Under the pieces are notes generated by a model. That model made no database searches. It saw only the letters and a program-made list of their open reading frames with translations, and was not told where the DNA came from. From an uncultured Roseicyclus sp. (GTDB lineage: Bacteria > Pseudomonadota > Alphaproteobacteria > Rhodobacterales > Rhodobacteraceae), in contig CAKZPN010000049.1 of the NCBI GenBank assembly GCA_937139335.1, positions 24,225-88,224 of the forward strand: 64,000 nt of DNA, written 5' to 3'. Both the position numbers and the translations under genes were made by a program. Position 1 is the stretch's first letter, and every line of letters starts with the position of its first letter. This document shows positions 8,965-17,847 of this stretch, in pieces.

Positions 8965-11148
8965 ATGACCGCCACCTTCGAACACGTCCGCCCCTCGGCC
9001 TGCCCGGCCTGCAACGCCGCCCCCGCGGCCGAGCATATGGCGGAGCTGCCGAAGGACGCGAGGCTGATGCTGTCGCTGCCCGGCATTCATTGCGCGGGCT
9101 GCATCTCGGGGGTGGAAAAGGTGCTGGCCGCCGTGCCGGGCGTGAAGGAGGCGCGGGTGAACCTGACGCTGCGCCGCGCCTCCGTGCAGGCCGGGCCGGA
9201 GGTGAGCGCCGAGGCCCTGTGCACCGCGCTGGAGCGCGCGGGCTACGAAGCGCATGAGCTCGACCCCGGCGTGCTGGCCACCACCACCGCCGACCGGCAG
9301 GGGCGCGATCTGCTGATGCGGCTGGCCGTCGCCTTCTTCGCGATGATGAACGTGATGCTCCTGTCCGTCGCCGTCTGGTCGGGGGCCGAGGGCGTGACCC
9401 GCGACATGATGCACTGGATCAGCGCCGCCATCGCGATCCCCGCCGTGATCTTTTCCGGGCGGCCGTTCTACGTCTCTGCCTGGTCTGCGTTGCGCGCGCA
9501 GAGGCTGAACATGGACGTGCCGATCACGCTGGCGATCGTGCTGGCGGTGGGCACGTCGCTCTACGAGACCATCCACTCCGGCCACCACGCCTATTTCGAT
9601 GCCGCCATCGCGCTCTGCACCTTCCTGCTGGCGGGCCGCTACCTCGACCACCGCACCCGCGCCTCGGCGCGCTCGGCGGCGCAGGAGCTGGCCGCGCTCG
9701 AGGTGCCGCGCGCGTTGCGCCTGTCGGCGGCGGGCGAGGAAACCGTGTCGGTGGCCGAGCTGCGCGTGGGCGATATCGTGCGGGTGAAGCCCGGCGGGCG
9801 CATCCCCGTCGATGGTCGCGTGACGGCCGGCCAGTCCGAGATCGACCGCAGCCTGATGACGGGCGAAAGCCTGCCGGCCTTCGCCGGCGCGGGTTCCGTT
9901 GTCAGCGCGGGCGAGGTGAACCTGACCGGCCCGCTGACCGTTGAGGTGACGGCGGCAGGGCAGGACACCGCGCTGCACCGCATCGCCGACCTCGTCGCCG
10001 TGGCCGAGGCGGGGCGGGGCAACTACACCTCGCTCGCCGACCAGGCGGCCAAGCTCTACGCCCCCGGCGTCCATATCCTGTCTGCCGTGGCGGCGGTCGG
10101 CTGGTGGCTCTACACGCAGGACCTGCGGATCGCGCTGAACATCGCCGCCGCCGTCCTCATCATCACCTGCCCCTGCGCGCTCGGCCTTGCCGTGCCCGCC
10201 GTGACCACCGCCGCCTCCGGGCGGCTGTTCCGCAAGGGCCTGCTGATCAAGGACGGCACCGCGCTTGAGCGTCTGGCCGAGGCCGATACCGTCGTTTTCG
10301 ACAAGACCGGCACGCTGACGAACGGCGCGCCGACGCCGATGGCGCTGGATCATCTGCGCGAGGATGCCGCGCGCGTGGCGCTGGCGCTGGCGCAGGGTTC
10401 GTCGCACCCGCTGGCCGAGAGCCTCGCCAAGGCTCTCGCCACGCGCGGGCTGCGCCCGGCGCATGTCACCGGCCTGAATGAAGTGCCTGGCTACGGGGTG
10501 GAGGGGACGTGGCAGGGTCAGGCCGTGCGCCTCGGCCGCGCGGCCTGGCTGGGGGCCGAGGCGCCCGAAGACACCGCGACCTTCCTTCAGATCGGGGACA
10601 CCGCGCCGCTTGCGATCACCTTCGCAGACACGCTGCGCGAGGGCGCCACCGATGTGGTCGCCGCGCTTCAGGCGCAGGGCAAGCGGGTGATCCTGATCTC
10701 GGGCGACACCACCGCTGCCGTCACCCGCTTCGCCCAGACCGTCGGCATCACTGAGGTCATCGCCGAGGCCTTGCCGCACGAAAAGGCGGCGCTTGTCGCC
10801 GACCTGACCGCTGAAGGCGCAAAGGTGCTGATGGTGGGCGACGGCCTCAATGACACTGCAGCCCTTGCCGCCGCACATGTGTCGATCTCGCCCGCCTCCG
10901 CGCTCGACGCCGCGCGCACGGCGTCGGACATGGTGTTGATGGGCCGCAGCCTTGCGCCCATAGCGGATGCGATCCGCACCTCGGTCTCGGCGCGCAAACG
11001 CATCCGCGAGAATTTCACCATCGCCACCGTCTACAACGTGCTGGCGGTGCCGCTGGCCGTGGCGGGGCTCTGCTCGCCCCTGATCGCGGCCTTGGCTATG
11101 TCGACCTCGTCGATTACCGTCTCGCTCAACGCCCTCAGACTGAAGTGA
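8965..11148 (+). CDS. ccoI: copper-transporting P-type ATPase CcoI (FixI)
   Basis: P1B-type ATPase that exports copper across the inner membrane for CuB insertion into cbb3 oxidase. The ATG at 8965 is used; the nearby ATG at 8954 is out of frame and stops at once. The 727-residue protein has an N-terminal C13-PA-C16 pair, an HMA domain with C43-AG-C46, about eight membrane helices, the ion-path motif C402-P-C404, the phosphorylation site D446-KTGTLT, and the hinge motif GDGLNDTAAL. Third gene of ccoGHIS. Confidence 0.96.
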   Translation: MTATFEHVRPSACPACNAAPAAEHMAELPKDARLMLSLPGIHCAGCISGVEKVLAAVPGVKEARVNLTLRRASVQAGPEVSAEALCTALERAGYEAHELDPGVLATTTADRQGRDLLMRLAVAFFAMMNVMLLSVAVWSGAEGVTRDMMHWISAAIAIPAVIFSGRPFYVSAWSALRAQRLNMDVPITLAIVLAVGTSLYETIHSGHHAYFDAAIALCTFLLAGRYLDHRTRASARSAAQELAALEVPRALRLSAAGEETVSVAELRVGDIVRVKPGGRIPVDGRVTAGQSEIDRSLMTGESLPAFAGAGSVVSAGEVNLTGPLTVEVTAAGQDTALHRIADLVAVAEAGRGNYTSLADQAAKLYAPGVHILSAVAAVGWWLYTQDLRIALNIAAAVLIITCPCALGLAVPAVTTAASGRLFRKGLLIKDGTALERLAEADTVVFDKTGTLTNGAPTPMALDHLREDAARVALALAQGSSHPLAESLAKALATRGLRPAHVTGLNEVPGYGVEGTWQGQAVRLGRAAWLGAEAPEDTATFLQIGDTAPLAITFADTLREGATDVVAALQAQGKRVILISGDTTAAVTRFAQTVGITEVIAEALPHEKAALVADLTAEGAKVLMVGDGLNDTAALAAAHVSISPASALDAARTASDMVLMGRSLAPIADAIRTSVSARKRIRENFTIATVYNVLAVPLAVAGLCSPLIAALAMSTSSITVSLNALRLK

Positions 11149-11156
11149 ACGCTTGA

Positions 11157-11315
11157 ATGGATATCCTGGGCCTTTTGATCCCGGTCAGCCTGTTTCTCGG
11201 GGCGGTGGGGCTGGGCGCCTTCTGGTGGATGCTGAAGAAGGGGCAGTTCGACGACCCCGACGGCGACGCCCATCGCATCCTGCGCGACGATTACGACGAC
11301 CAGCCGAAGTCGTGA
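11157..11315 (+). CDS. ccoS: cbb3 oxidase maturation protein CcoS
   Basis: A 52-residue membrane peptide starting 8 bp after ccoI: one helix (residues 3-25, ending GAFWWMLKKGQFDDPDGDA) and an acidic tail. The helix followed by W-x-K-GQFDD-GDA is the CcoS/FixS signature. CcoS is needed for heme and copper cofactors to enter the cbb3 oxidase. It completes ccoGHIS. Confidence 0.95.
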   Translation: MDILGLLIPVSLFLGAVGLGAFWWMLKKGQFDDPDGDAHRILRDDYDDQPKS

Positions 11316-11321
11316 GCGCCG

Positions 11322-12200
11322 TCAGGCGCGGCCCTGTTCCTTCGCCCGCGCCCGCAGCAGCGTGAAGACGCCCGCCGCCACGACCAGCGCCGCGCCCGCC
11401 GCCACGTTCCATTCCAATGTCTCGCCGAACACCGTGATCCCCAGCGTCGCAGCAAAGACGAGTTGCAGGTAGGCGAAAGGCTGCACCGCGCTCGCCTCGG
11501 CCACGTCATAGGTCTTGATCAGCAGCCAGTGCCCAAGCGCCCCGGTGACGCAGAGCACCGCCATCCAGCCCCAGTCGGGGCCGGTCATCGGCTCCCAGAA
11601 CCAGACGCCGACGGCGGTCATCACCACCGCGCCGACTGTGCCGGTGTAGAAGAAACTAGTCGCGGCGGAATCCTTGCGCGCGGCATAGCGCGTCATCAGC
11701 CCGTAGAGCGCAAACATGAAGGCAGAGGCGAGCGGCACCAGCGCCTCGATCTGGAACACGCGGAAGCCCGGTTGCAGGATGATGAGAACGCCGCAAAACC
11801 CCACCCCGATCGCGGTCCAGCGCCGCCAGCCGACGGTTTCCCCCAGGATCGGGCCCGACAGCGCCGCGATCAAAAGCGGGTAGGAGGTGAAGACGGCGTG
11901 GCTTTCGACAAGGCCCAGCAGCACGAAAGCCAGCACCATCACGCAGATCTCGGTCGCGAGCAGCACGCCGCGGAAGATCTGCACGCCCGGCTGGCTCGTC
12001 GCCGCCGCCGCGCGGAGCCCCGCCCTTCGCGCGGCCACCGCCATGACGAAAGCGGCGAAGAACCAGTATCGGATCATCACCACCATCAGCACGTTGTATT
12101 CGCCCGCAAGGTGGCGGCTGATCCCGTCCTGCATCGCGAAGACGAAGGTTGTGGCGACCATCAGCCAGATGCCGAGCTTCGTGTTCTGAACCGTCGTCAC
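11322..12200 (-). CDS. EamA-family (DMT) transporter
   Basis: A 292-residue integral membrane protein with ten predicted helices in two EamA repeats (about 10-140 and 150-285), typical of drug/metabolite transporters; the substrate cannot be told. The GTG start at 12200 is chosen because it overlaps the mnmD stop (GTGA), gives the usual length, and starts just before the first helix. It shares a transcript with mnmD, and its 3' end faces ccoS with only 6 bp between them. Confidence 0.88.
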   Translation of the reverse strand: MTTVQNTKLGIWLMVATTFVFAMQDGISRHLAGEYNVLMVVMIRYWFFAAFVMAVAARRAGLRAAAATSQPGVQIFRGVLLATEICVMVLAFVLLGLVESHAVFTSYPLLIAALSGPILGETVGWRRWTAIGVGFCGVLIILQPGFRVFQIEALVPLASAFMFALYGLMTRYAARKDSAATSFFYTGTVGAVVMTAVGVWFWEPMTGPDWGWMAVLCVTGALGHWLLIKTYDVAEASAVQPFAYLQLVFAATLGITVFGETLEWNVAAGAALVVAAGVFTLLRARAKEQGRA

Positions 12201-12874
12201 AGCGTGCCCCGTGTCATGTGCCGCTTGCGTCCATAGCCGGGGATGCGCGCGACCGCAAAGCTTGCCTCGGCCAGCGCCGCGCGCACCGTGCCCGCCGCAG
12301 AATAGGTGGCGCAGGTGCCGCCCGGCGCCGTGTGTCGCGCGACGGCCTGCAGCAAATCCGGCTCCCACAGCTCAGGGTTCTTGGCGGGCGAGAAGCCGTC
12401 GAGGAACCAGGCGTCGGCCATGCCCTCCCACGCCGGCAGGGTCTCGCGGGCATCGCCGAGGATGACGCGGGCAGACAGGGTTGGCGTCTCGATGCGCCCG
12501 TCTGCGTCCAGCGCCGTTGCAATGGCCTCGGCATAGGGCGCAGCCTCAGGGAAGACGCCAAGCGCCGCACGGACGTCATCGCCCGCCAGCGGAAACGCCT
12601 CGAAACTTGTGAAGGTGAGCGCGCCGGGGATGCCTGCGGCCTCCCATGCCAATGCGGCCGCGACGAGGTTCAACCCCGTGCCGAAGCCCAGTTCGGCGAT
12701 GTGAAAGCCGGGGCGAAACCGCTCGGGCAGCCCGTTGCCCGCCAGAAACACGTGCCGCGTTTCTTCCAGCCCGTTGTCGAGCGAATAGAACGGGTCGTCG
12801 AACTGGCGCGACACCGGCACGCGCCCGCCTGCGCCAAAGGGACGCCAGTCGATGGGGTGAGTTGGCTGGTCCAT
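12197..12874 (-). CDS. mnmD: tRNA U34 methyltransferase MnmD (stand-alone MnmC N-domain)
   Basis: SAM-dependent methyltransferase expected to make the last methylation step in forming mnm5(s2)U at the wobble base of tRNAs. The 225-residue protein starts at the ATG at 12874. It has the SAM loop ELGFGTGLNLV, the family signature WFLDGFSPAKNPELW, and the C-terminal YSAAGTVRAALAEASF. In E. coli this domain is fused to an FAD oxidoreductase as MnmC; here it is separate and divergent from the FAD protein at 12942. The downstream EamA gene overlaps it by 4 nt. Confidence 0.9.
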   Translation of the reverse strand: MDQPTHPIDWRPFGAGGRVPVSRQFDDPFYSLDNGLEETRHVFLAGNGLPERFRPGFHIAELGFGTGLNLVAAALAWEAAGIPGALTFTSFEAFPLAGDDVRAALGVFPEAAPYAEAIATALDADGRIETPTLSARVILGDARETLPAWEGMADAWFLDGFSPAKNPELWEPDLLQAVARHTAPGGTCATYSAAGTVRAALAEASFAVARIPGYGRKRHMTRGTL

Positions 12875-12941
12875 GCCCTGCGGTTCGTCTAGTCCTGCGC
12901 CCGGAACGGCGCGACACTGGGGCAAGGCCGGGGGATTGGCA

Positions 12942-13976
12942 ATGGCAGAGGTCACGGTGTTCGGAGCAGGCATTTTCGGCCTGTCGATTGCGTGGGAATG
13001 TGCCCGCCGCGGCGCGGCGGTCGAGGTGGTGGACCCGTTCGGGATCGGCGCCGGGTCGTCCGGCGGACTGGTCGGCGCGCTGGCGCCGCATGTGCCGGAA
13101 AACTGGAACCCCAAGAAGCAGGGCCAATTCGAAAGCCTCGAGAGGGCAGAGCGGTTCTGGGCCGAGGTGGCCGAAGTGGGTGGCGTCGATCCGGGCTATG
13201 CGCGGACGGGTCGTTTGCAGCCCGTGGCCGACGACGCTGCATTGGTGCTGGCCCGTGCGCGCGAGGTCTCGGCGCGCGAAGTCTGGCGCGGACGCTACCA
13301 CTGGCGCGTGGTGCCCGAAGACGCATTCCCCGGTCTGCTGCCCTCGCCCAGCGGCTGGCTGATCCACGACACGTTGTCTGCCCGAATGCACCCGCGCCGC
13401 GCCTGTGCCGCGCTTGCCGCCGCGATCCGCGCCAGGGGTGGCCGGATCGGGACGGAGGCGGCTGGTGGCGTGGCCATCGAGGTCTGGGCCACCGGCGTCG
13501 CGGGCCTGCGCGAAGTGTCCGAGGCCCTCGGCCGGCAGATCGGCAATGGCGTGAAGGGGCAGGCGGCGCTCTTCCGTGCCGATCTCGGCACCGCGCCGCA
13601 GCTCTTTGCCGAGGCGCTGCACATCGTGCCCCATGGCGACGGCACTGTCGCCATCGGTTCCACCTCCGAACGCGACTTCGATGTGCCGGACACCACCGAT
13701 GCGCAGCTCGACGCGCTGATCGACAAGGCCCGCCGCCTCTGCCCCCCGCTGGCGGACGCGCCTGTCACCGAACGCTGGGCCGGGGTGCGCCCGCGCGCCC
13801 GGTCCCGCGCGCCGATGCTGGGCGCGCATCCGCTGCGGCCGGGCGCCTTCATCGCCAATGGCGGCTTCAAGATCGGCTTCGGCATCGCGCCCAAAGTGGC
13901 CGAATTGATGGCCGATCTGGTCCTCGACGGCACCGACGCCATCCCTGCAAGTTTCCGGGTGGAGGAAAGCCTTTAA
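12942..13976 (+). CDS. FAD-dependent oxidoreductase, MnmC C-domain-like
   Basis: A 344-residue DAO-fold flavoprotein with an N-terminal FAD Rossmann motif (VFGAGIFGLS, residues 5-14) ending in VEVVD, and a C-terminal ERWAGVRPRARSRAPMLG followed by NGGFKIGFGIAP, as in glycine-oxidase and MnmC-type enzymes. Because it lies 67 bp from, and divergent to, mnmD, the likely role is the MnmC(o) step, removing the carboxymethyl group from cmnm5U34. An amino-acid oxidase role is the alternative. The flavoenzyme call is firm; the tRNA role is an inference from context. Confidence 0.75.
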   Translation: MAEVTVFGAGIFGLSIAWECARRGAAVEVVDPFGIGAGSSGGLVGALAPHVPENWNPKKQGQFESLERAERFWAEVAEVGGVDPGYARTGRLQPVADDAALVLARAREVSAREVWRGRYHWRVVPEDAFPGLLPSPSGWLIHDTLSARMHPRRACAALAAAIRARGGRIGTEAAGGVAIEVWATGVAGLREVSEALGRQIGNGVKGQAALFRADLGTAPQLFAEALHIVPHGDGTVAIGSTSERDFDVPDTTDAQLDALIDKARRLCPPLADAPVTERWAGVRPRARSRAPMLGAHPLRPGAFIANGGFKIGFGIAPKVAELMADLVLDGTDAIPASFRVEESL

Positions 13977-14509
13977 CCCGCGGCGCGGCGCAGCTCGTCC
14001 ATCAACTCGGTCAACAGAGCGACGGGCCGGTCGTTCATCAGCCGTCCGTCCGCGTCGAATTCCTGAGCGGGGGCAGCGATGAGCACCTCGGGGCCGTGCA
14101 GCAGCCGGGGGCGAAACGCCAGCATCGCGTGGCGCAGCGTCATCTGCGTCCTCTCGCCGCCGGCGCGCCCCGCCGCGGCGGAAAGGATCGCAACCGGCTT
14201 GTCGCGCCAGGGGCCCCCCTTGGTGCGACTGACCCAGTCGAGCGCGTTCTTCAGCACGCCCGACATCGCCTTGTTGTATTCCGGCCCCGCGATGACCACG
14301 GCGTCGGCGGCCTTGATCTGGTCGGCCAGTGCCTGCACCTCGGCCGGGATGCCCTCGGCCTCCAGGTCGCCATCGTAGAGCGGCAGGCGCAGGTTGGCGT
14401 CAACGAACTCCGCCGGGTCAAAAATTCGCGCCGCTTCCAGCATCAATTTCCGGTTCCACGATGCCTTGCGCAGCGATCCGCAGATCCCGAGCAGCCTCAA
14501 GCTGGACAT
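13973..14509 (-). CDS. NADPH-dependent FMN reductase family protein
   Basis: A 178-residue flavodoxin-like protein starting at the ATG at 14509. It has the FMN-phosphate loop GICGSLRKASWNRKL (about 8-22) and the GPEYNKAMSGVLKNALDW motif (about 75-92) typical of ChrR/YieF-type NAD(P)H quinone and chromate reductases. The stop codon overlaps that of the upstream convergent FAD gene. It is divergent from the ThDP enzyme at 14565, 55 bp away. The physiological substrate is unknown; quinone reduction is the usual guess. Confidence 0.88.
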   Translation of the reverse strand: MSSLRLLGICGSLRKASWNRKLMLEAARIFDPAEFVDANLRLPLYDGDLEAEGIPAEVQALADQIKAADAVVIAGPEYNKAMSGVLKNALDWVSRTKGGPWRDKPVAILSAAAGRAGGERTQMTLRHAMLAFRPRLLHGPEVLIAAPAQEFDADGRLMNDRPVALLTELMDELRRAAG

Positions 14510-14564
14510 TTCCCGCCGCCTCCGGTCAAACCCATGTCCGGGTGACCTAAAGCTGGAGAGCGAG

Positions 14565-16187
14565 ATGTCCAAGCGCCACGGAGGAAAAATCCTCGCCGAC
14601 CAGCTGGCGATCAACGGGGTGACGCGCGTGTTCTCCGTGCCGGGCGAAAGCTTTCTCGCCGCGCTCGACGGGCTTTTCGACCACGACATCCCGAACATCG
14701 TCTGCCGCCAGGAAGGCGGCGCCGCGATGATGGCGGAGGCGACGGCGAAGCTGACCGGCCGGCCCGGCGTTCTCTTCGTGACGCGCGGGCCGGGGGCGAC
14801 CAATGCCTCTTCGGGGCTGCACGTAGCGATGCAGGATCAGACGCCGATGGTCGTCTTCGTGGGGCAGGTGGCGCTCCGCGACCGCGACCGCGGTGCGTTC
14901 CAGGAGGTTGATTACCGCCGCTTCTTCAGCCCGTTGGTGAAATGGGCCGCCGAGGTCGAAACCACCGCGCGCCTGCCCGAATACATCGCCCGCGCCTTCC
15001 ATGTCGCGCAATCGGGCCGTCCCGGGCCGGTGGTGCTGGCGCTGCCGGAAGATATCCTGTCGGCCGAGGCCGACGTGCCCGACCTCGGGCCGGCGCAGGT
15101 TCCGCAACAGGCGGTGGACGCGGCCGCCGCCCGCGCGCTGCTCGACCGTCTGCTTGCCCATGACCGGCCGATGATCGTGGCCGGCGGGCCCGGCTGGACG
15201 TCCGAGGCCAAGGCCGATCTCGAGGCGCTGGCCGAGGCCACGGGCCTGCCGGTCGCCGTCACCTTCCGGCGGCAGGACTATGTCGACAACGGCCACCCCA
15301 ACTACATCGGCGACCTCGGCGTGGGGATGAACCCGAAGCTCGGCCAGCGCCTGCGCGATGCCGACGCGCTGCTGATCCTCGGCGCGCGGATGGGCGAGAC
15401 GGCGACCAACGGCTACACGCTGATGGACCCGGCGAGGCCCGGCAAGACGATCCTCCACGTTCACCCGGACCCCGACGAGATCGGCACGGTCTACCAGCCC
15501 ACCGCCAGCCTTGCCGCGCCCGCCGCCGCCGTCCTCGCCGCGCTGCGGGGCGCGAACGGCCGGATCAAGGATGCCGGCTGGACGACGCAGGCCCGCGCCG
15601 ACTACGAAGCCTGGCAGGTGCCGCAGGAGACGCCCGGCGCAGTGAAGATGGAGCAGGTCATGCGCCTGATCTCCGATCGCTACGAGGGCCGCGGGCTCTA
15701 CACCAACGGTGCGGGAAACTACGCCGCCTTCCTGCACCGGTATGCGCGGTATAGAGGTTACAGGACGCAGGTCGCTCCCACCTCCGGCTCCATGGGCTAC
15801 GGCCTGCCCGCCGCCATCGCGGCCAAGCTGGAACACCCCGACCGCCCGGTGATCTGCTTTGCCGGCGACGGCTGCCTGCAGATGACGATCCAGGAGCTGT
15901 CGACCGCGCGGCAGTTCGGCGCCGACATCACCGTCGTCATCGCCAACAACGGCCGCTACGGCACGATCCGGATGCACCAGGAAAACCATTACCCCGGCCG
16001 CGTCTCGGGCACCGAGCTCTACAACCCCGATTACGTGCAACTGGCCAAAGCTTACGGCGGCACCGGTCACCTCGTGACGGAGTTGAACCACCTCGCCCCG
16101 GCGCTGGATGCAGCCGATCGGGGCGGGCTGCACCTGATCGAACTGAAACTCGACCCGACGATGCTGAGCACGACCAAATCGCTCTGA
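14565..16187 (+). CDS. thiamine-diphosphate enzyme, acetolactate synthase-like
   Basis: A 540-residue enzyme with three ThDP domains: N-terminal pyrimidine-binding domain with the catalytic glutamate in CRQEGGAAMMAEA (about 46), a central FAD/nucleotide-like domain, and the C-terminal diphosphate site GDGCLQMTIQEL through NNGRYGTIRMHQE. The ATG at 14565 follows GGAGAG. Closest in style to the IlvB-like group, but no ilvH/ilvN regulatory subunit is near, so a stand-alone decarboxylase or ligase of unknown 2-oxoacid is as likely as acetolactate synthase. Confidence 0.85.
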   Translation: MSKRHGGKILADQLAINGVTRVFSVPGESFLAALDGLFDHDIPNIVCRQEGGAAMMAEATAKLTGRPGVLFVTRGPGATNASSGLHVAMQDQTPMVVFVGQVALRDRDRGAFQEVDYRRFFSPLVKWAAEVETTARLPEYIARAFHVAQSGRPGPVVLALPEDILSAEADVPDLGPAQVPQQAVDAAAARALLDRLLAHDRPMIVAGGPGWTSEAKADLEALAEATGLPVAVTFRRQDYVDNGHPNYIGDLGVGMNPKLGQRLRDADALLILGARMGETATNGYTLMDPARPGKTILHVHPDPDEIGTVYQPTASLAAPAAAVLAALRGANGRIKDAGWTTQARADYEAWQVPQETPGAVKMEQVMRLISDRYEGRGLYTNGAGNYAAFLHRYARYRGYRTQVAPTSGSMGYGLPAAIAAKLEHPDRPVICFAGDGCLQMTIQELSTARQFGADITVVIANNGRYGTIRMHQENHYPGRVSGTELYNPDYVQLAKAYGGTGHLVTELNHLAPALDAADRGGLHLIELKLDPTMLSTTKSL

Positions 16188-16219
16188 TCCCTTCTTCGTT
16201 TCAGAAATATCCCGGGGGT

Positions 16220-16238
16220 TTGGGGGCAGAGCCCCCAA
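16220..16238. terminator. GC-rich hairpin after the ThDP enzyme gene
   Basis: An 8-bp perfect stem (TTGGGGGC / GCCCCCAA) with an AGA loop lies in the short gap between two convergent genes, 33 bp after one stop codon and 5 bp from the other. It is preceded by AAATATCCCGGGGG, a string I recall as recurrent between Rhodobacterales genes, so it may be a dispersed intergenic repeat acting as a terminator. Confidence 0.6.
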
Positions 16239-16242
16239 GCGC

Positions 16243-17604
16243 TCAATCTGGCGCCGACGTCGGAGAAGGCGCATCGCCCAGCAGCTTCACCTCCCGCTGC
16301 GGGAAGGGGATCGAGATGCCGTGTTCCTTGAACGCGTCCCAGAGCGCCAGGTAGACGTTGCCGCGGATGTTGGTGAGGCCGCCGGTCGGATCGGTGATCC
16401 AGAACCGCAGGATGTAGTCGACGCTGGAATCGCCGAAGCCCACGATGTGGCAGACCGGCGCGCGGTCGGTCAGCACGCGCGTCACGCCCGACGCGGCCTC
16501 GATCGCCACGCGCCGGACCATGTGCGGGTCGTCGGCGTAGGCCGTGCCGAAGTAGATGTCGAGCCGCACGAAGTCGTTGGAATGCGACCAATTCACCACC
16601 TGCCCGGTGATCAGGTCCTCGTTCGGGATCAGGTATTCCTTGCCGTCCCGCGTGACCACGCTGGCATAGCGCGCGCCCAGCGTGTTGATCCAGCCGAAGG
16701 TATCCCCAAGGCTGATCACGTCGCCCGGCTTGATCGACTTGTCGAGCAGGATGATGACGCCCGAGACGAGGTTCGACACGACCTTCTGCAAGCCGAAGCC
16801 CAGGCCAACGCCGATGGCGCCCGACAGAACCGCGAGCCCGGTCAGGTCGATGCCCGTCGCGCGCAGCCCGATGAAGATCGCGGCACCATAAAGCCCGACC
16901 TGCAGCAGCTTCACGATCAGCACCTGCATCGAGGGCGAGATATCCTCGTTCCGCTGGATCCGCGCGGTGGTGGTGCGGGCGAGGAACCGCGCGCCGATCA
17001 CCAGCACGGCCACCACCGTGATCGCCTGAAGCAGCAGGAGAAGCGACAGGCGCACTTCGCCCAGGTTGAAGCCGATGCCGTCGAGGATCTGCGCCGCCTC
17101 GCCGCGCAGGTCGAGAATGGACAGCGTCACGAAAATCCAGGCGCCGTAGCGCACGATGGTGCGGAACACCGGCGAGCGGATCAGCCGCGTGCTCAGCGCC
17201 ACGAAGACCCAGGCCGTCGCCAGCTCCGCAATGATCGTCAGCAGGTAGGACCGGCTGGGCCAGGTGGCCTCGCGCATGAACAGCACGGTCAGCCAGATCA
17301 GCAGGACGAAGAAGATGCCCATGAGCCGGCGGTGCAGCACCACAAGGATGCGCATCTGCCAGGTCGGCCAGCCCTCGCGGTCGGCCATCCACTGCCGGAT
17401 GCGGTCGCCGAACACGCGCCGCAGCACCCAGGCTGCCGCGACCAGCGCCAGCGCGATGCAGACCTGGTAGGCGTTCCACGGCCGGAGCAGCGTTTCCAGG
17501 AATGTCACACCCTGCCCGAGAAGATCGCGGCCGATCTCCGTCAGTTCCTCTGAGGTCAGTCCGGGCGCGGTCTCTGCCCCCGCCGTCGGGGTGTCGGGCT
17601 CCAT
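16243..17604 (-). CDS. MscS-family mechanosensitive channel
   Basis: A 453-residue inner-membrane protein. About six hydrophobic helices precede the MscS core: the glycine/alanine-rich pore helix GAIGVGLGFGLQKVVSNLVSG (about 262-283), then the beta domain with DKSIKPGDVI and GDTFGWINTLGARYA, and the C-terminal alpha/beta domain. It probably opens on hypo-osmotic shock to release solutes. It is longer than E. coli MscS (286 residues) because of extra N-terminal helices. Monocistronic, convergent with the ThDP gene. Confidence 0.92.
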   Translation of the reverse strand: MEPDTPTAGAETAPGLTSEELTEIGRDLLGQGVTFLETLLRPWNAYQVCIALALVAAAWVLRRVFGDRIRQWMADREGWPTWQMRILVVLHRRLMGIFFVLLIWLTVLFMREATWPSRSYLLTIIAELATAWVFVALSTRLIRSPVFRTIVRYGAWIFVTLSILDLRGEAAQILDGIGFNLGEVRLSLLLLLQAITVVAVLVIGARFLARTTTARIQRNEDISPSMQVLIVKLLQVGLYGAAIFIGLRATGIDLTGLAVLSGAIGVGLGFGLQKVVSNLVSGVIILLDKSIKPGDVISLGDTFGWINTLGARYASVVTRDGKEYLIPNEDLITGQVVNWSHSNDFVRLDIYFGTAYADDPHMVRRVAIEAASGVTRVLTDRAPVCHIVGFGDSSVDYILRFWITDPTGGLTNIRGNVYLALWDAFKEHGISIPFPQREVKLLGDAPSPTSAPD

Positions 17605-17847
17605 GCGTGCCTTTCGGGTCGGTCGGCCTTGATGCTAACCCATCTCGGGTGCCTCGCAAGGGGAACACTTGGAATCGTCGTGCAGCCGATGTATCTGCGC
17701 GGGGACATGACCGGGCTTTTCAACATAGCGGATCGGACGCGCCTGCCCTGGCGCTTTCACGGCGCACGCCGGTCGCGGCTGGGCGGGTTGTGACGCACAC
17801 TCGCCCCGACAGACCCAGATATCTCCGCGATCAAGGATCCTGAAACG

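Noticed and set aside
14565..16187. Naming the ThDP enzyme ilvB
   Set aside because: No ilvH/ilvN partner nearby and motif reading cannot separate acetolactate synthase from related decarboxylases.
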